64,000 nucleotides of DNA from Melastoma dodecandrum (lineage: Eukaryota; Streptophyta; Magnoliopsida; Myrtales; Melastomataceae), in NCBI GenBank assembly GCA_029817715.1, contig JARUPY010000087.1, positions 434,001 through 498,000 of the forward strand, given 5' to 3'. Each line of letters starts with the position of its first letter. Position 1 is the stretch's first letter. A program made the position numbers and the translations under genes. Positions 1 to 10,789 of the stretch are shown here, piece after piece. The notes beneath the pieces are model-generated. The model worked only from the letters and a program-made list of their open reading frames with translations, had not been told where the DNA came from and did not search any database.

Positions 1-249
1 AGACATGCCAAATATTCATTCAATTAATAAAGAAGTTCATAATACTTCTGTCATTCCATGCGATCTCTTGAGTGAAATAAACTTAGGGCCTACTAATTCA
101 CCACGCGTCACCAATCTCAGCTCACTCTTGAGCGAAGCTGAAGCACGTGACATAAGTAAGCTCCTTCATACTTACAAAGACTTTCTTGCTTAGGATTACA
201 CGGAGATGCCTAGTCTTGATCGAGACTTGGTTGAAGATCGACTCCCAAC

Positions 250-1035
250 ATCCACAACTTTAAACTTGTGAAACAAACTCTAAGGAGGATGTCATGGAAA
301 GTAACCCGGATAGTGTATGATGAGATTAAGAAGTTGTTTAAAGCCGGTTACATAAGGACGACTAAATATGTGGACTGGATTTCTAGCATAGTACCCGTCG
401 TTAAAAAGAGCGGCAAGATCAGGGTGTGCATAGATTTCCACGACCTAAACAAAGCAACACCTAAAGACGAGTACCCCATGCCCGTCGCAGACGATCTTAT
501 AAACAAATTGGTAGGGCACGAGCTAATGTCCTTCATGGATGGATACTCTGGGTATAATCAAATCTTCATTGCCGAAGAAGACGTGCATAAGACAGCATTC
601 GGATGCCCTATCGAGATATTTGAATGGTCGTCGTGCCTTTCAGAATAAAGAATGCTGGAGCTACGTAACAGAGAACGATGAACCTCATCTTTAGCTCCTT
701 GATAAGGAGGACGGTTGAGGTATACATCGATGATGTGGTAGTAAAATCCAAGTGGAGGCAGGATCATCACGTTCATCTAGGCGAAGCATTCGAAAAGATG
801 CGAATGCATAACCTCAAACTTAACCCATTGAAATGCGCTTTCGGAGTTCAAAAGGGGCAATTCCTCAAATTCCTTGTACACCAACTGGGAAACGAAGTAG
901 ATCCATTAAAAACTCGCGCTATTCAAAATCTCTCAGCTCCTCGAAGCAAGAAAGAACTTCAAGCCTTTCTCGGAAGGGGCAACTATATACGCCGCTTCAT
1001 AGGCAATGTGTCATCTAAAACTAACACCTTCTAGA
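250..1035 (+). pseudogene. pol: gypsy reverse transcriptase and start of RNase H (element A)
   Basis: This codes in pieces for a Ty3/gypsy reverse transcriptase. The fingers motif SGKIRVCIDFHDLNKATPKD and the palm motif FMDGYSGYNQI are visible at about 405-560. After a frameshift near 645 the catalytic motif YIDD is present at about 721-732, followed by the connection region (LNPLKCAFGV, FLGRGNYIRRFI) up to 1,033. The active-site aspartates are kept, but a frame change and stops break the reading frame, so no working enzyme can be made. The protein would copy element RNA into DNA in cytoplasmic particles. Confidence 0.85.
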
Positions 1036-1443
1036 TGATTTTGAAAGGGAAGAAAATGGGGCAGATAACTTGGACGTCGTGGCATGAGCAAGCATTCTAG
1101 GAACTAAAAAGCTATTTGATGAACCCTCCTGTGCCGGCGCCACAGACACAAAGGCCCCATATATCCTTTATGTTGCTGCATCACAGTCCACTATTGGGTC
1201 CATGTTGGCACAAGAATAGGATGGAGTGGAAAGAGCGGTTTATTACCTATCTCGACTCCTCACAAAGACGGAACAATAATATACCCCAACTGAGAAGGTC
1301 TGCCTTGCCGTGTACTAGTCAGTGATTAAGCTCAGACATTACATCGGGTCCAACAAGGTGTATGTCATCTCCAAAATGCCCGTAGTTAGAATGTTCTTTG
1401 AAAACACCCCCCACTTATGAGAAGAATTGGCAAGTAGAGTCTA

Positions 1444-1965
1444 GTGCTCTCTGCTTATAATATTTATCACAAACCTCAGGCATCTGTTAAAGGCCATGCC
1501 TTGTCTAAATTCAACACCCACTATGGTTTAGGTAACATAGATTCTTCACATGAAGAAGATTATCCGTGTGAGCATTGGACGATTTGGTTTGACGGCTTTT
1601 CCAACAAATTCGGACCTAGTGTGGGTATCTTTGTAAAAACACCTTGGAACGCCGAACTAAGTTGGCTTGTCACCTTGATGGAAAAGTAACCAATAATGAA
1701 GCAAAGAATGGGGATTTGATTTTGGCCTTGCGACTTGCTCTGGACTGGAAACTGGGAAGCATAAAGATATCTAGTGATTCTCAGTTGGTAATCTAGCAAC
1801 TTTTATACCAAAGTAAGTGCCACACACCTCACCTGGGTCAGTATTTACTTAAAGCGAAAGAACTCTTCGCAAAGTTAGGTACGACCAAGATCGTACATGT
1901 GAAAAGGGACGATAATCAAGAGGCTAAATATTTAGCGCAACTGGCCTCCGGGCTGATAAACAACT
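1444..1965 (+). pseudogene. pol: second (archaeal-type) RNase H of element A
   Basis: About 400 bases after the RT a separate RNase H-like domain appears. It has the strand with the first aspartate (WTIWFDGFSNKFG, about 1,577-1,615), then ELSWLVTLME. A stop and frameshift at about 1,687 follow, then a region with the serine-aspartate-serine motif (ISSDSQLV) near 1,770-1,790 and the tail VKRDDNQEAKYLAQLAS near 1,900-1,950. A domain of this kind between RNase H and integrase marks the Tat lineage. It is broken by stops and frame changes. Confidence 0.75.
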
Positions 1966-2147
1966 TAGATTCACCCAAAAATAGTACAACCTTGTTTGGA
2001 TGCAAACGTCCAGAATTCTGCAATGACGGCAGAGCAAAAGACAAAGAGGTTCACACCGCCGACCTATTTGAACAGAAAGGGGATTGGCGAGAACCAATAT
2101 GATAATTCCTCGAGAATACTAGTACGAAAGGCGAAAAAAGGATTCGA

Positions 2148-3360
2148 GTGATTGTTAAGCACTACGTGCTCCTCAATAGAGTCCTCTATAGAAAGAACGA
2201 TGGGGACGTCCTGTTAAGATGCATCGATTTAGACAAAGCCATCCCAATCATGATGGAAACACATGAGGGGTTGTGTGGAGCGCATCAAGTAGGTATCAAG
2301 ATGAGTTGGTCGATCAAACGACAAGGATTCTACTGACCATCGATGGTCAAGAATTGCATCGAAATGGCTCGAGCCTGCCAGGCTTGCCAGCAATGTGGAC
2401 CAGTAAAATAAACCCCTGCTACTGACATGAACGTCATGGTGAAACCATGGCCTTTCAGGACGTGGGCGCTAGGCATTATGGGAGAAATCCATCCTCATTC
2501 GAGCATGGGAGACGCATATATACTTGTCACCACAGAAATTTTTACTAAATGGGTATAGGCGACAGCGTATAAGTCCATCAACTAAAAGGACGTAATTGAA
2601 TTAATCAAGAATTCCATCATCTACCGATACCGAATCCCTCAAAGTATCGTGGTAGACAGCGCGAAGGTGTTCAACGGTAAGCTTATGGACAAGTTCGCCG
2701 CAGATTTTGGGTCTAAATTACTCAATTCAACCCCGTATTACGCTCAGTCAAACGGGCAAGCAGAAGCCTCCAACAAACTCATAAAGCAAGTTATACAAAG
2801 AATGATCGGGAGTAGCCTGCGCACATGGCATACCCTGCTTCAGGAAACGTTGTGGGCTTTCCGGGTTACAAAAAGAAAACGCATAGGCGTCGTGCCGTTC
2901 AATCTTGTGTATGGGGATGATGCGATACTTCCAATAGAAGTGCGATATCGATCGCTCAGACTTCTCAAACAGCTCGGAGAATTCCAGGGGTATGATGAGG
3001 ACATGCACATTGAATTGGAAGACCAGGAAGCAACCAGAATCAACGTGCTGAATCATCTAGAAGCTCATAAAAGGAGTATCGCCCGCTACTACAATAAGAA
3101 AATAGTTCCTCCATCATTCAGCAAGGGAGATATGGTTTGGAAACTGAGGTCACCAGAGGGGGTCCGCGATTACTTTCACGGGAAATGGACACCGAATTGG
3201 GAGGGCCCCTTCTAGATAATTAAGTCTCACCTTTGAAATTCATATCGCCTTGGGGGGCTTGATGGGTCAACACACGACCAAAAAAATTAATGGCAAGTAT
3301 TTGAAAAAGTATAGGCCAACGATCTGGGAAATGTACAAAAACATCATTTCAAAGCTTTTT
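2148..3360 (+). pseudogene. pol: gypsy integrase (element A)
   Basis: The zinc-binding HHCC region is visible at about 2,260-2,400 (HEGLCGAH followed by ARACQACQQC), with one stop inside. The catalytic core follows: first aspartate region near 2,515, VDSAKVFNG near 2,653-2,680 (second acidic position), and SNGQAEASNKLIKQVIQ near 2,748-2,800 with the third catalytic residue in QAEASN. The C-terminal part contains KGDMVWKLRSPEG and YFHGKWTPNWEGPF (about 3,125-3,213). After a stop, the tail KINGKYLKKYRPTIWEMYKN extends to about 3,345. The enzyme would insert element DNA into the genome. Several stops make it a pseudogene. Confidence 0.85.
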
Positions 3361-3399
3361 GTCCACCATCTGGGGGCAATTACAAACGTAATGATTCAT

Positions 3400-5353
3400 A
3401 CAATAGGCAAGGAAGACAATAGGGGCTTCGCCCAGTCCAATACTCCGACCGCTATAACTTCCTTTGCCTCAACATCCAAAGCCCTGTCCAAATTCCTCTT
3501 AAACGTCTCTCGCTCCTGGTCGATGGCCACGCGTTCGGCTGCCTCGTCTGCCTCGTCTGCCTGGGCAACAGCTAGTCCACATCAGCCTTATCGATACCTG
3601 CAACCGTGTCGTCCAACTCTTCCTGGAGACTCTTAATAGTGGCTGGCAGCTCCACTCGCTTCCTCCGAAGTTCAGCCCTATCAAGAGACTGCTCATTTAC
3701 TCAAGCGAAGGATGGAAGCGGCAGGGACCAAGCAAGTTCCTTTTCCTCCAACCTCGCCATGAACGCGAAGTCCGCTTTTTGTTCACCCCATGAACGCCAG
3801 AAGGATCTCCAAAAAAGCTCGCGCGAATCATCGCCTACTCGCCCCAACTCATCCATCACGGATGCTAAGGCGATAAAGACGTCCTCGGCATCAACTCCAC
3901 GTTCGAGGATGCCGATGAAAGAGACAAGTAGGGAACGCAAGGGCTGCCGTAAATGCGCTTAAGTTAGATAGTGACTTGGGAACAAATTATGAACAAGACT
4001 CAAGATTCCTTACCAAGGTCACCTTTGTGGGCCTCGGGGGGCTCCTGTCGCTTCGCCTAGGAATTGCTAGGCGATAGGGACATCTTCAACCACTGAAACC
4101 CAGCTTCAGTCCCTGACGGTGGGGACAGAATCTCTGGTGCCACCTCACTAGGGGGCTCCTCTGTTCCCTTAGTTTTGGTGGTCTGTTCAGAGCGACCATG
4201 GCCGCCTAGCCAGGATGCAATGGGAATGTCGTCGAGAACCTCGTCACCAACTGTAGAGGAAACACCAACAACACTTTTACCCAAGAAAATTGGTGTTACT
4301 CGATTTAGCTCTCTATCATGAAACAAAGCGCGTGAAAGCTTAATACCTGACACATCCCAAGAGGATAGTTTCTCAGGGATAGGAGGCTCAGCAGCAACTA
4401 GCGGCAGTGATGAAGGAGCAGGCTCGTGAAACGATCTTCTCTTCAGGCGAACTCCTTGTGAGGATGAGCCAGCGAGGGAGGACTTCACCATCATTCTCTT
4501 GATGCTTGGTGCATAAAAGAGTTAGCCTATTAGTCAGGCTAAACTTCGGTGAACGATTACTTAAACAAGTTCAACGTACCCGAAGAGGACGTGTCGTTGC
4601 TGGAGGACCGCTTCTTCGAAGACTTCTCACTCGGGCCAGGAAGCGCCTTTGGAGGAGCTGAATTCTCCTCTTCAATCAACCTTTCTAGATGAGAAGAAGC
4701 TTGCAACATTCCCAGATTTCGTACCAAGTCCTGGAAAAAAAAGTGGACCGACCACCAGAAGGCTCCGCCTTGAGCCGAGCCATGGGAAAGTCTGGCAATT
4801 GGGGGTGTTCAACTAGACCAGGCCCCATAGGAATTACCACATGCGTATCTAGCGGCTAATTCTTGGACTTGAAAAATGGAACTGCCAGGCACTGACTGAA
4901 GTCTAGTTAACGGGCGCAGAGTTGAGGAATGTATACCTCACAGGAAAAGCGAGCTGGCCCCACGCCTATCATGTCCCTAGGAAAGAATGTCGGGTGTAGG
5001 TATTCAATATTTCTCAGGCGGTGTTCTTCCCACTCATGGGAGAAAGGACGCCGGGAAGAAACTGCACCGGGACTGTCATCCGCATATCCATCCACCAGAG
5101 CTTGGATAAGACCAGCCACATTGAAGGGAGACTAGTGATCGGACGAACTCGCTGAGATAACATCACAATGAGCGCACATCGCGCAGGGATAACGGGTGAA
5201 GCCCGAAAAGTAAAAAACGATCCATAGGTATACAACCCATAAAGGGCCATCCGTCCGACACCCAGGGAAGTTTGTTTGGTTGGTTTTCACCTGAAGGATC
5301 CTAGTCTGCTCATCTGACCGAGTCAGACCTCCCCGAAGCCGTGAGGTTGGCAA
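3400..5353 (-). pseudogene. antisense extra ORF of Tat element A (plant-mobile-domain-like), N-terminal half missing
   Basis: Minus-strand coding pieces lie between integrase and LTR. Reading on the minus strand, there is the conserved block GPLWVVYLWI (near 5,240), then PRDMIGVGPARFSCEVYIPQLCAR near 4,910-4,980. A low-complexity region (4,057-4,494) follows, then a coiled-coil-like tail ending at about 3,500. The same blocks occur in copies B, C and D. A donor-like GTAAGG on the minus strand at about 4,006-4,012 is matched in copy B, so the transcript may be spliced. Compared with B, the segment upstream of GPLW is deleted. Antisense ORFs at this place are known in Tat elements; their function is unknown. 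Confidence 0.6.
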
Positions 5354-5429
5354 ATTGAGGACAGGGCGGCACCTTCGTCTTATGGCATTCCTGCGACCCT
5401 AGAGGTTTGGCGTCGATGGGAAGCGCCAA

Positions 5430-6650
5430 AGGTTAGTCCAACGAGGACACAACTCGGGATGACGTGCCAAGGTTTGTTAAGGCCCTCTTCCCTTTCCAGA
5501 CGAGCTCATCCAAAGGCAAGGTGGAGAATTTGGAAGGGGAGAAACCACTTGCATAAGATGGTGGACATAAGCTCTCAAGGAAGCTAAGGTGATGGAAATA
5601 GGTCCTGGGTAAGATGCAGAAAGATGAAGACCTCATAACCTTGCTATTTTCAAGGGCGACAGTTTGCGATTGGGAAGCTGATCCGGGCGTCGCAATTTAC
5701 AGAATGGTCATGAGAGACGTGAAAGGCTCTGACAGGAGATATTATGACAGAGATTTCAAGAATTGCAACAACTGTCTCGAGGTTCTCAGCCGATATGTTT
5801 CGAGGATATCGATGATCAGGGATTAATGTTCGCCTGCACACTTTACCGGGTTGCAGGAGAATAATTACTTGGTCTTTTTCAAGGCGAGACAGCTTACTGC
5901 GACTGCCTTGAGGGAGGCTTATATGTTTAGGAATAGAAATTCTATGTCACAGATCTCAGTCTCATATGTGGAGCAATGATTCAGAATGTAGATTCAAAGT
6001 ATGAGAAGCCTAGTAAGGAGGTAGATGTGGAAATACAGCAGACGAAGCAGTAACCAAGCGACGGGGCTACCAGGTGATAACAGTCAACGAGGCAATCAAG
6101 CGATAGTCAATTGGGCGACCGAGGAAACTCTACGGCCAAGGCTAATGGGCGATTCAGTTGATCAGTAGCTGTTATGGGAAGATTCCAGACGGTCTCAAGA
6201 CTTGGAAGGAAATTGTTGCCAAGTTTGCTCAAATGGAAAGGAGATATTCAACGAAGACTGGCAACAATGACACGTAATAAATGTACAATATTTCATCACA
6301 GTACATACGTATGTATAGTTTAGTATAAATACTTACTTTTAGGCATTGTACACGCACATTCCTCTCTACAGACGGACATATTGTCACTTTATCTTCAAGA
6401 ATTCCGGCGTTCAAACTTTCTGTGCTCCTGCATTCTTACTTACTTCTGAAGGTATCGTCGATGTCATTCGTAAGTGCTTTCGCTTAAGGGTATCTGTCCC
6501 CTGCCTTCTCCTCTCTTCTTCTTCATCCATACGGCGACCACACATTTCAACGAACCTCCGAGCATCAATTGCTCATAGTGCTAGAGATTTCCGACGTGTT
6601 TGGATGCGGCTTATCCGCGGTCACTTCCGGAGCGAGCAGTCTTTATAAAA
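5430..6650 (+). repeat. LTR / 3' region of Tat element A
   Basis: This stretch aligns by eye with 14,120-14,900 of element B. Shared blocks include accacttgcataagatggtgg (about 5,547) and ggaaactctac (about 6,124). It has no real gene. A TATA box lies at 6,324-6,331. The exact LTR ends are not visible. Confidence 0.55.
6324..6331 (+). promoter_or_regulatory. TATA box of the element A LTR
   Basis: TATAAATA lies 3' of the region shared with element B and is followed by pyrimidine-rich DNA, as in an LTR core promoter. Placement is by sequence only. Confidence 0.45.
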
Positions 6651-7463
6651 TTAGTATTGTGGTCATTAAACGCATTTTACGGGCAATAAAATGGTAGTAT
6701 TGCAAACTTGAAATGTATTTGATATTTGCTAATTAACTCTAGTTTCTTACAAACCTTCTAAAAATTTTTAGCGTTGGTATTATCGCACAGTATCAATCAA
6801 TCAAAACAGCCTAGTTTATATTATTCTTGTGTACTTTTTTTCACAAATGAGGCGGTGTTGATATTTCTTACTTCTCAAAAAGGAAATCATATAAAAAATC
6901 AGCGCATATAAATCAATTAGTTGTAGAAGTTTTTTTTTCTTCATTTGTTTAGACGTGAGGTAATGCTAGCAAGATTCAACAAGTCAAGCGAATTTCTAAA
7001 TACATGATATGTTTATCATTTTATACGAATGGAATTTTGAGCGTATAAAATGACTCGCGATGTAGGGGTGACATCTATATAAGAACTACCTACGAATATA
7101 CCATATTGATTCTAGTGTCCAATTGTGCAACGCAATTGTTTAAGCATCCAAGTGTCACGGTCCAAAACTGCAACACTTCTTGTACCAAAGACAGGGTTAC
7201 TGTTACGGAACAAGAACTGGGAGTCGAAGCAGAAGGCATATAAAACTTGCAAGGCCCGCTTTGGGTTTATGTTAGAAGGAATAAACATTTATTTATGTTA
7301 TGAGAAATAAACAATAGGTTGAAATTTGTCATTATTTATTTTTTGGGAAGTTGGGGCATAACCCAATTATCTGCTATTTATTTTCTAGGTAAACGTTGTA
7401 TAGTGTTTAGGGTTTGTAAAAAAACTTTGTCAAATCTGGTTTCAATCCTGCCGAATTGTAAAC
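6651..7463. other. AT-rich non-coding stretch
   Basis: I see no gene here. The DNA is AT-rich with poly(T) and poly(A) runs. It leads into a gag relic and may be leader or LTR sequence of that element, but I found no matching second copy in the window. Confidence 0.3.
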
Positions 7464-8606
7464 ATGACAACTAACACTGCCAGAATTTCGGAGTTGGGGG
7501 CGAGAATGGGGGAGTTCGATCATAGGTTTTCAGCGACTGAAGGGCAACTAGTCACCCCTAAAGGATGACACTAACGGACAATTCTAATAAATCGTTTGTG
7601 GTATCGTGTTATACAACATGCACTCCCACCGCCAAGGTCGACGCCTCCGAACAACGTTAGTGTGCCCATTGAGGCGGGTGATGTTGTTCCCCACCCATCG
7701 GTCACTGCCCTTTTATTGATGACGCGCGCTAATATTATGGCCTATGGGCGACGTGCCCGCCAGCATTCAATGGCAGCAATCGTCTTAAATGGTTGGTGAA
7801 GGCAGATCAGTATTTTCAAACTCATGGAGTGGCCATGGAAGATGAGGCATTAGATTGGTTTTGATGGTTTAAGGCATGGAGGGAATGTGTTACCTGGTAT
7901 CTGGTATGAGTTCTCACAGGTTTTAATTAATCAATTCGATGACATGTACCGGAGCAGTCCCTATGAGCAATTAGCAATCGTTTGACAGTCAGGAACAATG
8001 GGGGAATATATCAAGGAGTTTATGCGACTCTCGTCACATGTTCGGGGGTTAACAGAAGCGCAACACTTGGGATATTTTCCGAGTAGGCTTGATGAGGTCA
8101 TCCGGGTGCGCATTCGAGCATGGAACCCGACAAACTTGGCACGCAGCCTGAAACTCCAATAACGGTATGACCAAGCTGGGACAACAAGCCGATCCTAGGG
8201 GTACTCATCGCAACCACCTTGGACTGCGGTTTCCTGCACAGTGGGAGCACCTTATGACCTCTCGGGAATGCACGACCGCCCACCCAGGCCAGTGCACCTC
8301 CGTATCGGGCAGCCCCGCGAGGAGATCGGGCATCTTTTCGAAAATTATCGTAGCAGGAATTTGCCGGCTTACATGCTAGAAAATTTTACTTTCGATGACT
8401 TACGCACTAGAAAATTATCGTATCATCCTCACCATGAGTGCGAAGATAAGCAGCTAAGGGTAACGGTGAAGGAAGATGATGGTTTGCCAGGATTTGAAAT
8501 AGTCGATTATTTTGAGTTAGACGAAGATGTTGCGATTGTCGAGCCATGGGAAGACTCAATAAGAGGTGCCACCCTCCCAATGTTTTCTATGGTAGGGTTT
8601 AATTGA
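7464..8606 (+). pseudogene. gag: chromovirus-type Ty3/gypsy gag relic
   Basis: An ATG at 7,464 opens a short N-terminal piece (MTTNTARISELGARMGEF), typical of the coiled start of chromovirus Gag. Frameshifted pieces follow. WLVKADQYFQTHGVAMEDEA (about 7,791-7,850) and the stretch with QFDDMYRSSPYEQL, GEYIKEFMRLSS and GYFPSRL (about 7,930-8,100) match the retrotransposon gag domain. The tail (8,241-8,606) retains HHECEDKQLRV, a decayed zinc-knuckle region, and ends where a protease would begin. Gag forms the particle shell. Stops, frameshifts and loss of pol make it non-functional. Confidence 0.7.
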
Positions 8607-10320
8607 AACGACATGCAATTTCACAAGTTTTTCTCAGAGCTTCTAGTCCGAAGTTGGACTAGTCAAACCAGCCGAAACGACAAACATTGAACCTCCACCG
8701 TGACATCCCCTTCGGACTAAATCTGCATAACAGGGCCACGTGTCTCTTTTCTATCTTTCCTCTGTAAAACTAAAAACAAATTCCCCATTTGGGGTCAGTG
8801 ATAAACGTCGAGTACGTTCCGCCTTGCACACAAGAAAACAGTGAGACGCTACCCATACCTAGCGTGCAGCTTGTAAACTGTTTATGCACATACAATGCAT
8901 AACATCATTGCTATACAAGCACGAAGAGTCCAGTAGATACATATATTTATACGGTATACATAAAAGTAACTAGACAAGTCAACCAGAAAGCGACATTCAT
9001 AAAGGTGACTCCCTCGTTTCATTTCCATTCGTATTTCAACACTTCGTATGGTGTCAGGACTACCGCAATACGTCCCCATCCACTTCTTCGGGAGCGTCCG
9101 GGAAATGGCAGCAAGTACGATCGCGAGTGGCGTTACCTTCCCGTACTCCTCCGACATAACAGTCGGGTATCGTTCCGCAAAAATTCCCAATCACTGACCC
9201 TTTTCCCAAGTCCCCTTTAAACGATTCCGAAAATCAAGTCAAGCACTCCGCGCCCTCCTCGGTAATGTCTGTTGCCCATGACACATCCGACTGAGACCAT
9301 CAGCAACTGTAGGGAACTTGCGGCTCAACAATGATCATTCATCTCCACACATTTTCAATGGTCAAGGTCGGACGGCGGCAATTCCAGTGAGTTCGGCGCA
9401 AAAGCAAGGGCGGATGCAGTTTACCGGCGGCGGTGCGAGTAGCGGCAGACGACGCACGTGGCGTCACCACCAGCCAAACCCTCGCACCCCAGCTGAGGTC
9501 GCCATCGCACCATTCTGGTGGCCCCGATGCCGCAACAAATCAGCCATCGCGGAGAACAGAGGGGAGCAGCTCGGCTACAATTCAGCCGGGCGAACCAATC
9601 GGTCGGGAGCTGCGACTGCGTGTCTCGGAAGGCGGCGGACGGCTCCTCACGGCGCCACCACCAGCCTTCCCCCGTGAATCACTCGTTAAATCCCCGCAGC
9701 TCTCGATCTCCCCCCTGCAACCCCACTACGCTCAGGCTTAATGTCTCGCAGACAAATCCACCCTGCAAACGTATTAGGATGTAGACCACGGACGGAACCA
9801 GACGACACTAATCACTAGCCCTCCTCGGACGACTCCTAGCTCACACGCACAAGCCACGGACCAGACGGAATAGGACACAAACAGAGAGGGGGAGGGAGGA
9901 CTGAACATACAATCTGTCTCCGAAATCCTCGAGCTGACAACTTCCCTCTTACTCTCGCCGCAGCTCCCCACAGAATCGCGAACTCTCTTCCTCTCTGAGG
10001 GCTCTGCTCTTACAGCCACAGTTATTGCGTCGTGGAAGACAGAATCGCAGCCTCGGTGGTGGACGAAGGAAGCCGAGTAAGTAATAGGAATGGGTGCCGC
10101 TTCCCCTCCATGGGTATGGCCTGCTTCCCAGCGACGCCAACGCGATTTCAGCCCCACTCAACAGTGGCCAAAGTTGCGGAAGCTTTCGAGCTCTGGCCGT
10201 GGGTGTGAGCGAGGAAAAGAGTTGGGCCGATTGGAAGAAGGCTGGGCTGACGAGAAGAGCTGTGATCATGGCTGAAACGAATGGGCTGGTGACGGAGGCT
10301 GTGAGAGGATAGAACCTCAG
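8607..10320. other. unassigned, partly GC-rich stretch between gag relic and LTR-like promoter
   Basis: Only short open frames are seen on both strands (for example 8,882-9,190 minus and 9,433-9,741 plus). None shows a family signature I recognise. The 9,390-10,300 part is GC-rich and proline/serine/arginine-coding in several frames, as expected of non-coding LTR or leader DNA. It may be the upstream part of the LTR whose promoter lies at 10,445. Confidence 0.3.
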
Positions 10321-10555
10321 AAGACATTTATTTGTTTGACTTAAAGGACAAAAGTGTAAATGTATTATTGGGTTTGTTAGTCTGTTAGGTTGCCCGTCAC
10401 AGCGACGAGTGAGGTAGTACAATCGGGTTTGTTAGCACAAACTGTATATATAAGGGTAGAAGGTTCGTTGTATCTGCAGAAGGTTTTTAATAAGAAGAAA
10501 ACCAGCTTTCATATTCTTCTTCTTCCTGGGTCCTCTTGTTCTTCTGAAGCTGTCG
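10321..10555 (+). repeat. LTR-like promoter fragment
   Basis: The TATA box TATATATAAG at 10,445-10,454 is followed by a pyrimidine-rich leader (attcttcttcttcctgg near 10,513). The sequence then switches abruptly into Tat integrase near 10,556. This looks like the core promoter and start of an LTR, cut by element B. I could not find its partner LTR. Confidence 0.4.
10445..10454 (+). promoter_or_regulatory. TATA box in LTR-like fragment
   Basis: TATATATAAG is followed by a pyrimidine-rich stretch. It is inferred to be an LTR core promoter element. Confidence 0.4.
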
Positions 10556-10558
10556 GAA

Positions 10559-10785
10559 GGTGCGCGCGATTACTTCTACGGAAAATGGACCCCGAATTGG
10601 AGACGTCCCTTCCAAGTCATTGAGACCCATCTTGGGAACTCATATCGCCGGGTGGGGCTCGACGGGTCTGTATTTAGAAAGATCAACGACAAGGTTTTAA
10701 AAAGATGCAGGCCAACGATATGGGAATCGTACAAACACACTATTGTAAATAGGTTTCCTGAAATCTGCGAGAGAATACACCCATA
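10559..10785 (+). pseudogene. pol: integrase C-terminal fragment (element B)
   Basis: This encodes RDYFYGKWTPNWRRPFQV and, after small changes, DKVLKRCRPTIWESYKH. It aligns with the integrase tail of element A at 3,165-3,345. The rest of pol is absent, because the copy begins at an abrupt junction near 10,556. Confidence 0.8.
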
Positions 10786-10789
10786 AAGA

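Larger units (their letters stand above)
1..6650 (+). mobile_element. Tat-lineage Ty3/gypsy retrotransposon A, 5'-truncated by the window edge, decayed
   Basis: The order seen is reverse transcriptase, a second archaeal-type RNase H, integrase, an antisense ORF on the minus strand, and then LTR-like DNA with a TATA box. This order, with an extra RNase H and an antisense ORF between pol and the 3' LTR, is characteristic of Tat-lineage plant Ty3/gypsy elements. gag, protease and the 5' LTR would lie left of the window. Many stops and frameshifts show it is an old, dead copy. Region B (10,559-14,900) is a related copy aligning from the integrase tail through the LTR. The right boundary is approximate, because I could not find a target-site duplication. 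Confidence 0.8.
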
